64,000 bases of DNA, taken from NCBI GenBank assembly GCA_050084985.1, contig JBITNC010000001.1, forward strand, positions 173,724,001-173,788,000. The letters are read 5' to 3'. Both the position numbers and the translations under genes were made by a program. Shown here in pieces: positions 24,907 through 35,176 of this stretch. Within the stretch, counting starts at the first letter, position 1; each line of letters begins with the position of its first letter. This DNA is from Nageia nagi. Lineage: Eukaryota; Pinophyta. Under the pieces are notes generated by a model. It searched no databases, was not told the origin of the DNA, and saw only the letters and a program-made list of their open reading frames with translations.

Positions 24907-26764
24907 CTATTTTGTTACCTCATTATCTTCTTTACCCATGTTTAATTGAATTTTGGCTGAAACAATTTCAGGATCATTTTCTTCTTGATATCCTTGGGAG
25001 GCTTCTGGTAGTAATCCAGAATAACCTTGATTATAAGGAACAACTTGTTGTTGTGGTTGTTGATAAGTTACCATTGGTGTTTGAGAAACTTGTTGTGAAG
25101 TTCCCATTACTTGTAATGGTTGTGGTACTTGATAAGTTTGTTGTACATACTATAGTTGTTGTTGTTGGATCATAAGTTGATATTCTATCTTTTGACCCTA
25201 AGGTGGCATTTATGTGATAAGTTGATAATTTGGTAATTTACCTTGCACTTGGGGATAAGATATAGCTTGTTGATTTGGTTGTTGAGTATATAATTGTTGT
25301 TGAAATTGCAGAACCACTTGTTGATTTTAATATGGTTGAATGACTTATGGATTTAGTTGCTAAATAGGTAAATACCTATTTTGAAATATAGGTTGTTGTA
25401 ACTAAACTTGTGGTTGTTGATATGAAGTTTGACATTGATGTGGTGTTGTTTGAATTTACTTTTGTTGAGGCATTTGTTGTAAAGGAATTGTTTGAAGAAT
25501 AGATTATCTTTTTTGTACATAAGACATGAAATTTTGTGGTTGATTTTGTTTATCACTTAAAGCCAATCCTTGTGTTGATTTGTAATAGGGATTTACTTAT
25601 ATGTTTTGTGCTTGTGATGTTAAAGTTTATGTTTTGGGAGTTTGTAGTACTAGTATTGTACTTTGAATTGGATGACTTGTTATATGAACAATACTAGCTT
25701 GTTCTTGATACATTGGTTATTTTCCTTTTTGTTGCACCTGTACCACATGACCTTGTGTTTGAACTTGTGGTCTTATAGGAGTTTGACTTTGTTGAGATAT
25801 ATCCAATATATATTCATATCTAGGCATTTTAAAATTTTGATTTTCTTGCAGCATACCTAAATTATATTGTATTTGTGATGGCATTTGGAATTATTAGATT
25901 ATCCCTGATGTATTTTGAATTTGAGATGGAAATTGTTGTTGAATATCAGAAGCTTGTAATACAACTTGAGGATCTCCTATTTGTTGGAAAGGTATTGGAT
26001 ATTGTTAAGTAAAATTAATTAACTCTTGTTCCTTTTTAGCTTCTAAAGCTCCATCATATTCTTGTAAATTTTGTTGAGACTCTTCTTGTGCAAGTTTTGG
26101 TAATGCTTTTTCCTTTGTATGCATATATGGAGGAATTGGTTGTAACATTTATCGTTTACTACTAGATTTTGGTAACTCTGATAATTTTTTAATGGCACAA
26201 TTTGCAAATCTGAGTGCATTATTGATGTAACAAGATCTTATAAGGGTTTTGTGTAGGTTGTAAAAGCTGATAAGGATTATAAAATAAAGTAAATCCTTCT
26301 AAATTTTGTGACATAAGACTAGCTATATGTATAGATACCTTATCATACATGTCTTGCATCTCTCTTGAAATTGTTGATGGTGTATAATCTGATCGTCTAA
26401 CATAGGAAAGAACAAATGAACCATTCGGTAAATATTTTTTAACTTTTACATACTTTGGTTTAAACACTCCCTTTTGCAATATAGGGTCAGTTGTATGGGT
26501 ACTCGATGGGAGTTTTAATTTGTTTGGAATTTGTACAGATGATTCTAAAGGTAATTCATCTAAATCATAATGAGTACCACACAAAGAAAGACTATGAACA
26601 TAAGGAGAAGCTTGAGGTATACGTAATTGAGTTAATTTTCTTCTAGCTTCTATCAACATAAGATCATGCTCCGTATATGTTCCTTGTGTTGTATTAAGAC
26701 TTTCAATATTTTCTTTTTCAAAAGATTCTTGAATTGGATTAGTTTCAAAATCTTTTGAATACAC
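24907..26764 (-). pseudogene. T2 extra N-terminal ORF and Gln-rich linker
   Basis: An open stretch of 181 residues (26,764-26,219) begins MYSKDFETNPIQ, followed by a long Gln-rich region (26,160-24,907; e.g. VTYQQPQQQVVPYNQG). Tat/Ogre elements carry an extra ORF before gag. Similarity to the corresponding T1 region is weak. Function unknown; low-complexity Gln tracts suggest a disordered linker. Confidence 0.55.
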
Positions 26765-26899
26765 TTATTGAAGCAAAGGTGCAATATTTGATTCATGATG
26801 TAGAACTTGTTATAGCGAATATAAACTAGTTCTATTTATTTCTTCTAAATTAATGGAACTTGAAACTTCTCTACCTTGTTGATCAATTTGTGAATGAGT

Positions 26900-28430
26900 T
26901 TGGATCATATTTCAAAAACATACAATGCAACTAAGCTATATTTTTTTTAACTTTTGTGATTTTTATATGTATGAGAAAATAATTGTGCATAAACATCCTA
27001 CATGCATGCATATACTTGTTGATATGTTTATTTTTTTTTTAATGTAGTTTAGTTTTTCCTAAATTTGTTGTTCTAGTCAGATATTTTAATAAGGTAAGTT
27101 GGTATTACTAAAGAATGTCTAAAGCGAAGTCATAGCTTGGTACCTGAAAAATATACTTATAATTAACAAATAAAAATAAAATAAAATATAAAAGTTTCAT
27201 GAAATTAAACTTAACAAATAAAATATACTTATGCAAACTATCCCTCCCAAGCATTCATGTCTATTTTTATCTTTATTTTAATGTGATACAAAAGGAATTT
27301 TAATTAAATGAATCTTGATCTAAAAACCTTTGTTGTTCTTTTTAGTTATTATGTTAAGTGAGATTTATTAACCAACTTTAAATCAGATTCATTAACTCCT
27401 TCCAGCTATGGAAGTATTATGTGTGGTAAATTACCTCTTCTTACTAGTCATGTTCAACCTTTGACCTCCATTGGAGTGGTAAGAGCAAACTTAGTAAGAA
27501 ACCATTATGTTTAGATAAATTAATTAAAATGAGATTCAATTACTCCTCTAAGAGTCACATTTCCCTTCGATCTCCATTGGAGTGGTAAGGGTAGACATCT
27601 TCAAGAGTGTTAATGTGAGGTTCATTCCAAAACAAAGTGAATTCATTTCCTCTTTAGTTCTTTTCTCAGTTTGTTCAGGATCAATAATAGTGCAAGAGCA
27701 AAGGCCTACTCTGCAAATGAAAGTTTTAAATGTGAAAATGATCCCAAACAATTAATGCACTATTTAATGATTTAACTACCCAAAATCCCAATTCATTTAC
27801 CTTAAGTCAATTCTAAACTTAATTATGATTCATTTACCCCTTCCAATTATGAAAGTAACTTAATTCAATTCTTTCCAAATTATGTGAAAACATGAAAAAA
27901 CTTCATTTATTTTTTATTATCAAATCCATTTTGGTCACCTAAGATCACCTTTGAGCGCAAAGGGAGAGCATATGTGGATAAGACAACAAAAGTTTTTTAT
28001 ATGAGTATAATGATCCCTAAGAAAAAAGAAACCCAAAAATATTTAAATATCAAATCACTTTTTATATGTAAAATAACTTTAACATTTCATCTACCCTTTC
28101 CTATATGCACTCTAAGCAAAGAAATCATAAGCAAATTGTATATTGTTTGCCTCTTTTCGTTTAGTGCCAAGATACTAAAATTTTAAAGGGTATTATGGCC
28201 CTTGTACTCTAATCGCTAATGTTCTGGACCAATCATTAGCGTTCAATATCAATCATTAGCATCTGATTATAATCACTAGTGTTTACTATAGAATTCTTGC
28301 AAAAACACAAATTATCAAATTCGAAGTTAGCATACTGGATAAATCAAATTGATAATAGATGATAGAGAAATTAGAATTAAATATGATAAAGCAAACTCCC
28401 TATCTTCATAGGTTCAACCCTCCTAGCATA
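26900..28430 (-). repeat. T2 5' leader with hairpin repeats
   Basis: Units at 27,451-27,493 and 27,551-27,592 match the T1 hairpin unit (GACCTCCATTGGAGTGGTAA, with CTCC/GGAG still paired). GAGCGCAAAGGGAGAGCAT near 27,952 matches the second T1 motif. Short units with AATCATTAGC recur at 28,205-28,275. The primer-site region (28,416-28,430) is degenerate but aligns with T1 (CTCCTAGCA / CTTCTAGCA on the plus strand). Confidence 0.6.
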
Positions 28431-28435
28431 AAAAA

Positions 28436-29172
28436 TATCAGTAAAAAACTTAACCCTATTAGCAAAAAAGACAAATACAATTAATACAAATTGAAATTTT
28501 ATTAATTTTTTGGAAGACCTCGGTATTATAGATTACAGATCACTAGATCCTCTTGCCTTATGAAAGGGATTTTTTTTTAATGCATGTATAAAATAGGCTA
28601 TTCAAGTATATGGATGGAAGGTCACTAGTGACCCTTATGTGAACACTAGTGATGGAGGTGGAATGTCAACGCTCGATATCAAGTTGCTAGCATTTTTGTA
28701 ATTTTGATTTTTTTGACTAATTTGAATCACTCTTTGATTTTGTCTTTGATTGTCTGTGTCATAGATATCTTCAAAATTTGTTGCATCTCAGCACCTATAG
28801 ACCTTATACACATGCTCAAATAAAACATTAAACATACCTACACTTCTTAAAATCTTAACATAATGTAATAAAAACATGTAACAATAATAAAATCAAAATA
28901 AACCTTGCAGTGGTTTGGTTCTATCCTCATTTCGATAGCATAAGTTTACTTCAAATTTTTTTTATTGTCTGTTTGCTACATGTATTTATAGATTTTCTAA
29001 TGGGTACTTGTGGAATTCTTCAAGGCTGGCAAGGGAGAGTCAAAGTTTATCACCAGCTTAAAATAGAGAATGGCTTGCGTGCTTGGTGCCAACGCAGGTA
29101 ATGACTAACCCTCTCTATCCCTAGTTTCTTGAAGAAGATGAGACTTATAGTTCATCTTCTATTTTTTACCTT
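28436..29172 (-). repeat. T2 5' LTR, truncated
   Basis: Matches 11,491-12,220 until about 29,172, where the sequences diverge abruptly. The outer part of the LTR is lost, so a target duplication cannot be assessed. TATAAATA on the minus strand at 28,983-28,990. Confidence 0.8.
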
Positions 29173-30430
29173 AGCCTATTTTTTAAGAAAGATTTATAAT
29201 GATCTGGATAGTTCATGTATTAACTCATTGACCTGAAATTTCACTTTAACATTAACAATGATAGATTTTTAAAGGGTTTGAACCTTTTTAATAATTCTCG
29301 TTGCTGTATAGATTGTATAGGTTGAAAGTAAAATGGCTTGGGCATTTATCTAGCATACAATTCTCAAGTTTCAATGATTATAGAGAATGCTGGAAATAAA
29401 AAATATGTAATTTTACAAATTTCATAGAATAAATACCATTTTAACACATTCTTTACAAATCAACATCAAATACATAGAAAATCATCAATATAACATTTAA
29501 TCAGAAAATATTTGTCCTTCTAAAAGGCGATTTGAGAGGTTTAATTTAGTCCAGCACCATGTAAAGATAGCTAACATAGGATTTATTAGAACATTGGGAC
29601 AACTATCTCTTTAAATATTTGTCCTTTTGTGCTGATTGTTGGCCACTTGCTTTGTCTATTGTATCATTCATATGTAAATTGTTTTGTTTTGCAAGAGCGC
29701 ATCTTTGATATTTGAGCACGACCAAAATAATGGATTATATCTAAGTAGTTCATATTTCAATAAATGTCTAAGTAGTTCATGTTTTGTTTTTGGCTAGAAG
29801 TTCAATAAATGTCTAAGTAGTTCATATTTCGGAGACATATGTCTGATTCTGCTCAAGTTTATGTACATGATTGAAGCAAGCGTGATTATTTTTGCATCCG
29901 TATGCATGAAATAGATGTATCTGTACTTGAGACTCTCAGGGATTCAAGATTAAAGGTGATACTCACGGGGATTTAAGATTAAAGAAGAGATTTTCAAATA
30001 CTATAGAGATTTTCAAAAACTACTAGAAATTTCAAGGTTCGAGAAGATGCTTCATGCTTGAAGGAAATCTTTTGCTTCAAATCTCAATTTTAGTGCAAAT
30101 TTTGAAAGATTACCTCAAAGATTGAAGATATTTCAAATTAGGAGGAGCTTTCACTCTGAGAATAGGTATTTTACTCATCAGATATTGTAGTTGAAAAATA
30201 TTTCAAATTCTACTTCAACTACAAGATTTGCAAGTACTGTGGAGATTTTGAGATACTGCCCAAAAATTTAAGGTTGGAGAGACTTACCTCCCTTGGCCGT
30301 TGAATCTGGATTGGTAAGGTTGCAAAGCTCTCGGTTGCACTTGAGCTCCCACGAACAATGGAATGAAACCCTAAACTGGTTGTAGCTCCTTTTCAAATAT
30401 CCTACTTTTAATTTTTAATAAGAATCACAA
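29173..30430. other. Unassigned AT-rich DNA
   Basis: Contains a small repeat with GTCTAAGTAGTTCAT three times (29,738-29,832) and AGATTTTCAAA-like repeats near 29,975-30,010. On the minus strand, 30,375-30,287 is an open GC-richer stretch (GFHSIVRGSSSATESFATL) ending GGGAG|GTAAGT, which could be a first exon with its splice donor. No gene is recognised. Confidence 0.3.
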
Positions 30431-30895
30431 AATTAATAAGGAGAACCATAATACGATTCTCCACAATATTTAAAAAAATCAAGAGAACCGTAATGCAATT
30501 CTCCGTAATATTTAAAAAAATAAAGAGAATCGCAATGCGGTTCCCCACAATATTTAAAATAAAAATTAGTAATGCAGTTCTCTACAGTATTTAAAAAAAA
30601 AAAATCAATGTAGTTCTCCATAATATTTAAAATAAAAATTAGGAGAATCGCAATGCGGTTCTCCATAATATTTAAAATAAAAATTATTAATGCAGTTCTT
30701 CACAATATGTAAAAAAAATTAATGTAGTTCTCCATAATATTTAAAATAAAAATGAGAATGGCAATGCAATTCTTTATAATATTTAAAAAAAATTAGGAAT
30801 TTTAAATAAAAATTAGGAGAATCACAATGCAATTCTCTTAAGAGAAAAGTTTCAAAAAAATGTACAATCGTAATGCGATTTTCCATAAGAAAAAA
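30431..30895. repeat. Tandem array of hairpin-forming units
   Basis: About ten units of 35-50 bases. The core (GGAGAATCGCAATGCGGTTC, then TCC) is an inverted repeat: GGAGAA pairs with TTCTCC, and CGC with GCG. It is separated by A-rich spacers containing AATATTTAAA. Variants such as ACCG/CGGT often keep pairing or allow G-T pairs. Translating the minus strand gives a repeated KYYGELHC-like peptide, which I take to be incidental. Confidence 0.7.
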
Positions 30896-31036
30896 GATTT
30901 GGGGCATTTCGATTGCTGGATAGCCTTTGCTAAGTTCCATCGTAAGCGCACTAACTAATTTGGTATCAACACATTCATTACATTTTTTATTACTAATGCT
31001 CGATCTGACAGCTCTATCACCTTAAAACAAAGATGA

Positions 31037-31253
31037 AGCTATCCTCCGTCCAAATTTGAACATATACATCTAGAATATATAGCTCAAAAATAACCAAACT
31101 TGTATCTTCCTAGATGAATTAGGACCAACCACCTATAAATTTGACTTCCTTGCCTAATTAACCCCTAGTATGCAAGTAACGTAGACTTTTGGTTCCACCA
31201 TTTTAAGTTATATACTCATGGTGTATATGCTCCAATTTGGAGGTAGAATAGCT
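31037..31253. mobile_element. MITE-like element, 217 bp
   Basis: Terminal inverted repeats of 25 bases match at 20 positions (AGCTATCCTCCGTCCAAATT at the left, the complement of AGCTATTCTACCTCCAAATT at the right). A third copy of the end lies directly downstream (31,272-31,296). No coding capacity. I could not define a target duplication, so an ordinary inverted repeat remains possible. Confidence 0.4.
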
Positions 31254-31296
31254 TTCTGCTAAAAAAAGGGATGAAGCTACCCACCCTCCAAATTCG

Positions 31297-32222
31297 ATTA
31301 TAATGAATTTAAATAAAATATAATAAATTGAAGGTTGAAAATGCAAAGTTGCAAGATGTTGTTTTCATTATTAACTAGCTGCAATAGCAAAAAAAAACAA
31401 ACAAGAAAATGAAACAATCATCATTTTTTCTGAACATATTTAATGTTCAAGTAAACCTATTTGTTCTTAATATTTAGTTTCTTGTATGAGTATAGGCTTT
31501 GATTGTAAGGTCCATAAAAAAATCCATCTTTTATGAGGTTTATAACCTTAGATTATGAGATATGTCCTTTATTTGATATGTCTCTTAAACCTTAATTCAA
31601 TGAAATGGATGGATACTATTAAGATGATGTTATTATATGGTTTTAAGAGATATTGATAAAGATTAAAGTTTGGTGATAGTCGAATAATTATAAAATAAGA
31701 GGTTTAACATTTTTAGCCTTTACTCTTTTAATAAATGCTTCTACATGATAATTATACAATGATTAATAATTTTAAGTGATGATTGGGATCTATATTTAAT
31801 TTTAATCAATGTTGATTATGAAGCCATCACTTCACTTTGATATTTTGGTAAGTTGCACAAACAGAAAATTATATTTGCATATGTGGAGATTGTTGATCAA
31901 AAAAGTGCAACACACTAAAATACACTTAGTATATCACACTTGCCTAATAGTAGAGTTTCGTTGAATGAGTTGTTGGGGTTGGGATCTATGTGTCCAAAAA
32001 ATGAACTCTAAAGAAAGATAATTTTGTTAAAAACAAAATGCAAGGTGTAGAGTTAGAAAAGTATATGGTAAGTGATTTGAGGAGTAAACCTTGAGGAACA
32101 AACTTGCAAGTGACTTTTCAAGCAACTAAACTTGGGAACGATAGAGAGATTATGACCCTTATCTAGGGAAAAACCATTACCATTAACAACCATAGATTAA
32201 ATAAAAACATACATAGCTCATT
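31297..32222. other. Unassigned AT-rich DNA
   Basis: I see no coding frame, repeat or RNA gene here. Confidence 0.5.
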
Positions 32223-32541
32223 TGTTAGAATATGTCTTGAGTTGCACGGTGTCCACATCGTAATTTGATTGATTTCAAGACATCCACATTGTTCATTCTT
32301 TGTAGGCATTATTTTACTTTTTATTTTGAGTAACTATAGGTTGAGAGTATTTCATTTTATCTTCTAGATCGATTCTTCTCTCTAGATTATATAATTGCAT
32401 TATTGTATAATTATTGTATTGGGTTGTTCTAAAATTGGATAGAGTGAAATATAATATTTTCTCCATTGTTCTTGGTATGTGATTATGGGTATTTTGCTTT
32501 TGTATTGTGATTTTGATTTTATATTTTTGTTATAAACATCA
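32223..32541 (+). repeat. C 5' LTR (about 319 bp)
   Basis: Begins TGTTAGAATATG and ends near CATCA, three bases before the primer-binding site. Confidence 0.65.
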
Positions 32542-32544
32542 TTA

Positions 32545-32556
32545 TGGTATCAGAGC
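32545..32556 (+). other. C primer-binding site
   Basis: TGGTATCAGAGC, the classic plant Copia site complementary to initiator methionine tRNA. Confidence 0.85.
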
Positions 32557-32906
32557 TTTAATTTAGGTTTTTTTTAAAGAAAAAATTACAATTATTTTAA
32601 AAAAGGCTATTTCAATTAGTTTTGAAAGTCTAAAAATAGAAAAATTACTATAAATAACTTATTCCCATGTATTTTTGGTTATTTGACTTGGGAAAATTTT
32701 GTAATTATAAATATTTAGCTATTTTGAAAAGAATTTAAATTTTAAAATTAATTTTGAAATCCCAAAAATAGTAAAATTGCTATAAATAATGCTTAAAAAA
32801 ACCATGCTTTGTTTAGTCTGGAGGGTTTGATAAGCCTATATTTCTTTTAGCAATTTATCAAGTTATTTTAGAGGTCCATTGAAGGTTTATTGTTGATTGA
32901 GCTATA

Positions 32907-33203
32907 ATGGCAACCAAAATAAATTTTCTTCCCATTCCTGAGTTTGATAGAGCAAACTATTAATATTATAGTATAAAAATAAATATTTTATGGGATATTA
33001 TTGAGGATGGTTACATTGAATCAGTTGATTGGAGCACTCTTCAAGCTGTTGATAGGATAGTAAGAAAGGAGGCACAAAAGAGAAATTATTTGGCTCTTTA
33101 TCATCTTCAATCTGCCTGAGAAGAGTATCTTTCTAAGGATAGTTTGCTATACAATAGTTGCATAAGCATGAAAGGCTTGAAAGATGTATATCAAAGAAGT
33201 GAT
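32907..33203 (+). pseudogene. gag: C gag, N-terminal part
   Basis: Starts ATG at 32,907, about 350 bases after the primer site. Residues LPIPEFDRANY, DIIEDGYIES and RKEAQKRNYLALYHLQSA follow the Copia gag pattern, with stops after NY and after QSA. The frame continues across the D insertion into 57,332-57,440 (KQVKLQNLRRKFENLKM), exactly restored when D and one target copy are removed. Confidence 0.75.
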
Positions 33204-33655
33204 TGAAGAAATTAACCCTTACTAAATTAACTTCTAATCTTCCAAGATCTCAAGAATGCACTTTCAACATCAACACAATAGAACAATAACTAAATTCAAT
33301 CATACAAATAACATGATATATAATGTGGTTCCTCCCTCTTTGGGAGTACATCCACTAACTAAGATCTTATTCTCAAGGACCTCTCTTACAAAATCTCTTC
33401 TCTCACACACTCTAAACTTATAACAAAGCTTGCATTATAATTATGTAACTAGAGAAGGTAAGGGTTCTTTTCTTTTTATAAAAAGAAACCCACTATATGA
33501 TTAATTCCTTTACTATTTTTAATCATTTACCTATTTTTAATTCTTCTCTTATTTTTATTCTTTTAATACTTTAAGGTATCTAATGATACTTTAATTATTA
33601 AGTGAATTTACATTAAGAAGAAATATTACATAATATTACATTACAAATTCTAACA
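33204..33655 (-). repeat. D 3' LTR
   Basis: Matches 56,860-57,331. In element orientation begins TGTTAGAATTTG; followed on the plus strand by TTTCTTCTTAATG, i.e. purine tract AAGAAGAAA. Confidence 0.9.
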
Positions 33656-33784
33656 TTTCTTCTTAATGTAATATTGGGATAGAGCGTAGAGAGAAGAAGA
33701 AAGATAGAGTAAGAGAGAGTTCTCCTCTAAAGAGATACAAGCGAAGATGAAACATTTTACATCATTGAGAAATAAGTAAGATCT

Positions 33785-34254
33785 TGAGAGAATTAGCACT
33801 ACTCTAATCCTCAAGGTCCAAGACTAGGAAACTCAATTATACAACATTCACACAAGATAACACAAGTGTAATGTGGTTCCTCCCTCCTTGGGAGTACATC
33901 CACAACTAGTATCTCAATTCTCAAGTATGCCCCTCTTACAACTATTCTCTTCCTCTCCTACACAAACTAGTAGAGTAATCTTACTCCAAAACTTAGATAT
34001 GTTACAAGAGGAGAGGCCCTCTATTTATAGCTTGAGAGCACCTCCCTAACCTCCCTTTAACCCAAGGGTAAGGTTAGGGTTACAATAAATGTATGACCTA
34101 ACTTTAACCTACCAACTAACCCCATGGTTAGGTCAAAGTCCACACATAATAAAGAATTCAATTAATCCCTTAAGGTATCTACATATCCTTTAAGTGATTA
34201 ATTGAATTTACAAGGAGTTTAGATATTCACAATATTTCATTACAAATTCTAACA
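33785..34254 (-). repeat. E 3' LTR and adjoining purine tract
   Basis: TGTTAG...CTCTCA in element orientation. The purine tract AAGGGGGAG occupies 34,255-34,263 directly before it in element orientation. Upstream of the TATA box the LTR holds AACCCTAACCTTACCC, which resembles a plant telo-box. Confidence 0.95.
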
Positions 34255-34736
34255 CTCCCCCTTAATGCAATATTGGGATAGAGCATAGAAGAGAGAAGAG
34301 AGAGAGTAAGAGAGAGTTCTCCTTCATAGAGATACAAGTGGAGATGAGAACATTTACATATTTGAGAATCTTTTTGAGAACTAGTATGAGACTCACTACA
34401 TTACCATTTGACAAAATGGTTTACAATACAATCATTAACCACAACTGGTTTCACTGTACATAGTAGTCGATCAACTTTAAGCTGACATGTGAGTCTCCAT
34501 GAGCTTGCTTTCACAAGGTGAGTAACCTACATTTCTGAAGAAGATCCTGCATGCTACAAGCAACTCATGAACAAAATTAGTTAGATGCATCCTATATTCA
34601 AATAAGAGAATCAAATAATGCCATCTCATAAATAACTGATTAATGGTGTACTATAAGTCACCACGGAGATGCCAAGTCATCACTCATAGTCACCTGTTGT
34701 ATATAGACATGTGTTGATTATTAATAGAGCATAAAA

Positions 34737-35120
34737 ATTGTACAATAAGTTTCTCACGTAGAGCAAACTCACCACGAAGGTATAGAATGTACAACAAGTC
34801 CATCATGCAGAGCGAACTTACCATGGAGGTATATTAATTATATGCTCAAAAAAATGTACAATGAGTTTCTCATGCAGAGCAAACTCACCACAGAGGTATA
34901 AAATGTACAACAAGTTTGTCATGTAGAGCAAACTTACCACGGAGGTATAAAATGTACAACAAGTTTGTCACGCAGAGCAAACTCACCATGGAGGTATAAA
35001 AATGCATAATAAGTTTGTCATGCAGAGCAAACTTACCACGGAGGTATAAAATAATCAACACTCTATAACAACAATTGACAACAAGTTTGTCATGCAGAGC
35101 AAACTTACCACGGAGGTATA
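34737..35120. repeat. E 3' UTR minisatellite, about seven units of ~48 bases
   Basis: Consensus includes TGTACAACAAGTTTGTCATG, CAGAGCAAACTTACCACGG and AGGTATAAA. F has about four copies (51,056-51,256) and D a single diverged one (about 43,930-43,980), so the array expanded in some copies. Positions 34,264-34,736 are ordinary 3' UTR of the family. Confidence 0.85.
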
Positions 35121-35176
35121 GAATGTACAATCAAAAAAGGCCTCTTAGAGGTGAAGTTGTCATCACTAACAAAAGT

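Larger units (their letters stand above)
32223..33203 (+). mobile_element. C: 5' part of a plus-strand Copia element, interrupted by D
   Basis: LTR, primer site and the first part of gag precede D. Gag resumes at 57,332. D lies between and is flanked by GTGAT (33,199-33,203) and GTGAA (57,332-57,336), a target duplication with one later change. The remainder of C's pol and its 3' LTR are not seen after about 57,440, so C is also truncated. Confidence 0.75.

Noticed and set aside
24912-25175. Hydrophobic plus-strand frame rich in Val and Leu, membrane-like
   Set aside because: It is the antisense of Gln-rich coding sequence (CAA/CAG read as TTG/CTG).
30433-30940. Repeated peptides (KYYGELHC-like) read from the minus strand of the hairpin array
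   Set aside because: They follow directly from the tandem DNA repeat and have no start context or conserved flanks.
34737-35120. A CRISPR-like array of spaced repeats
   Set aside because: The repeats run directly into one another with no unique spacers, inside the 3' UTR of a Copia element in plant DNA.
34885-35130. Possible small protein with LYLRGKFALHDKL repeats
   Set aside because: Translation of the 48-base minisatellite in E. The F copies break the frame.
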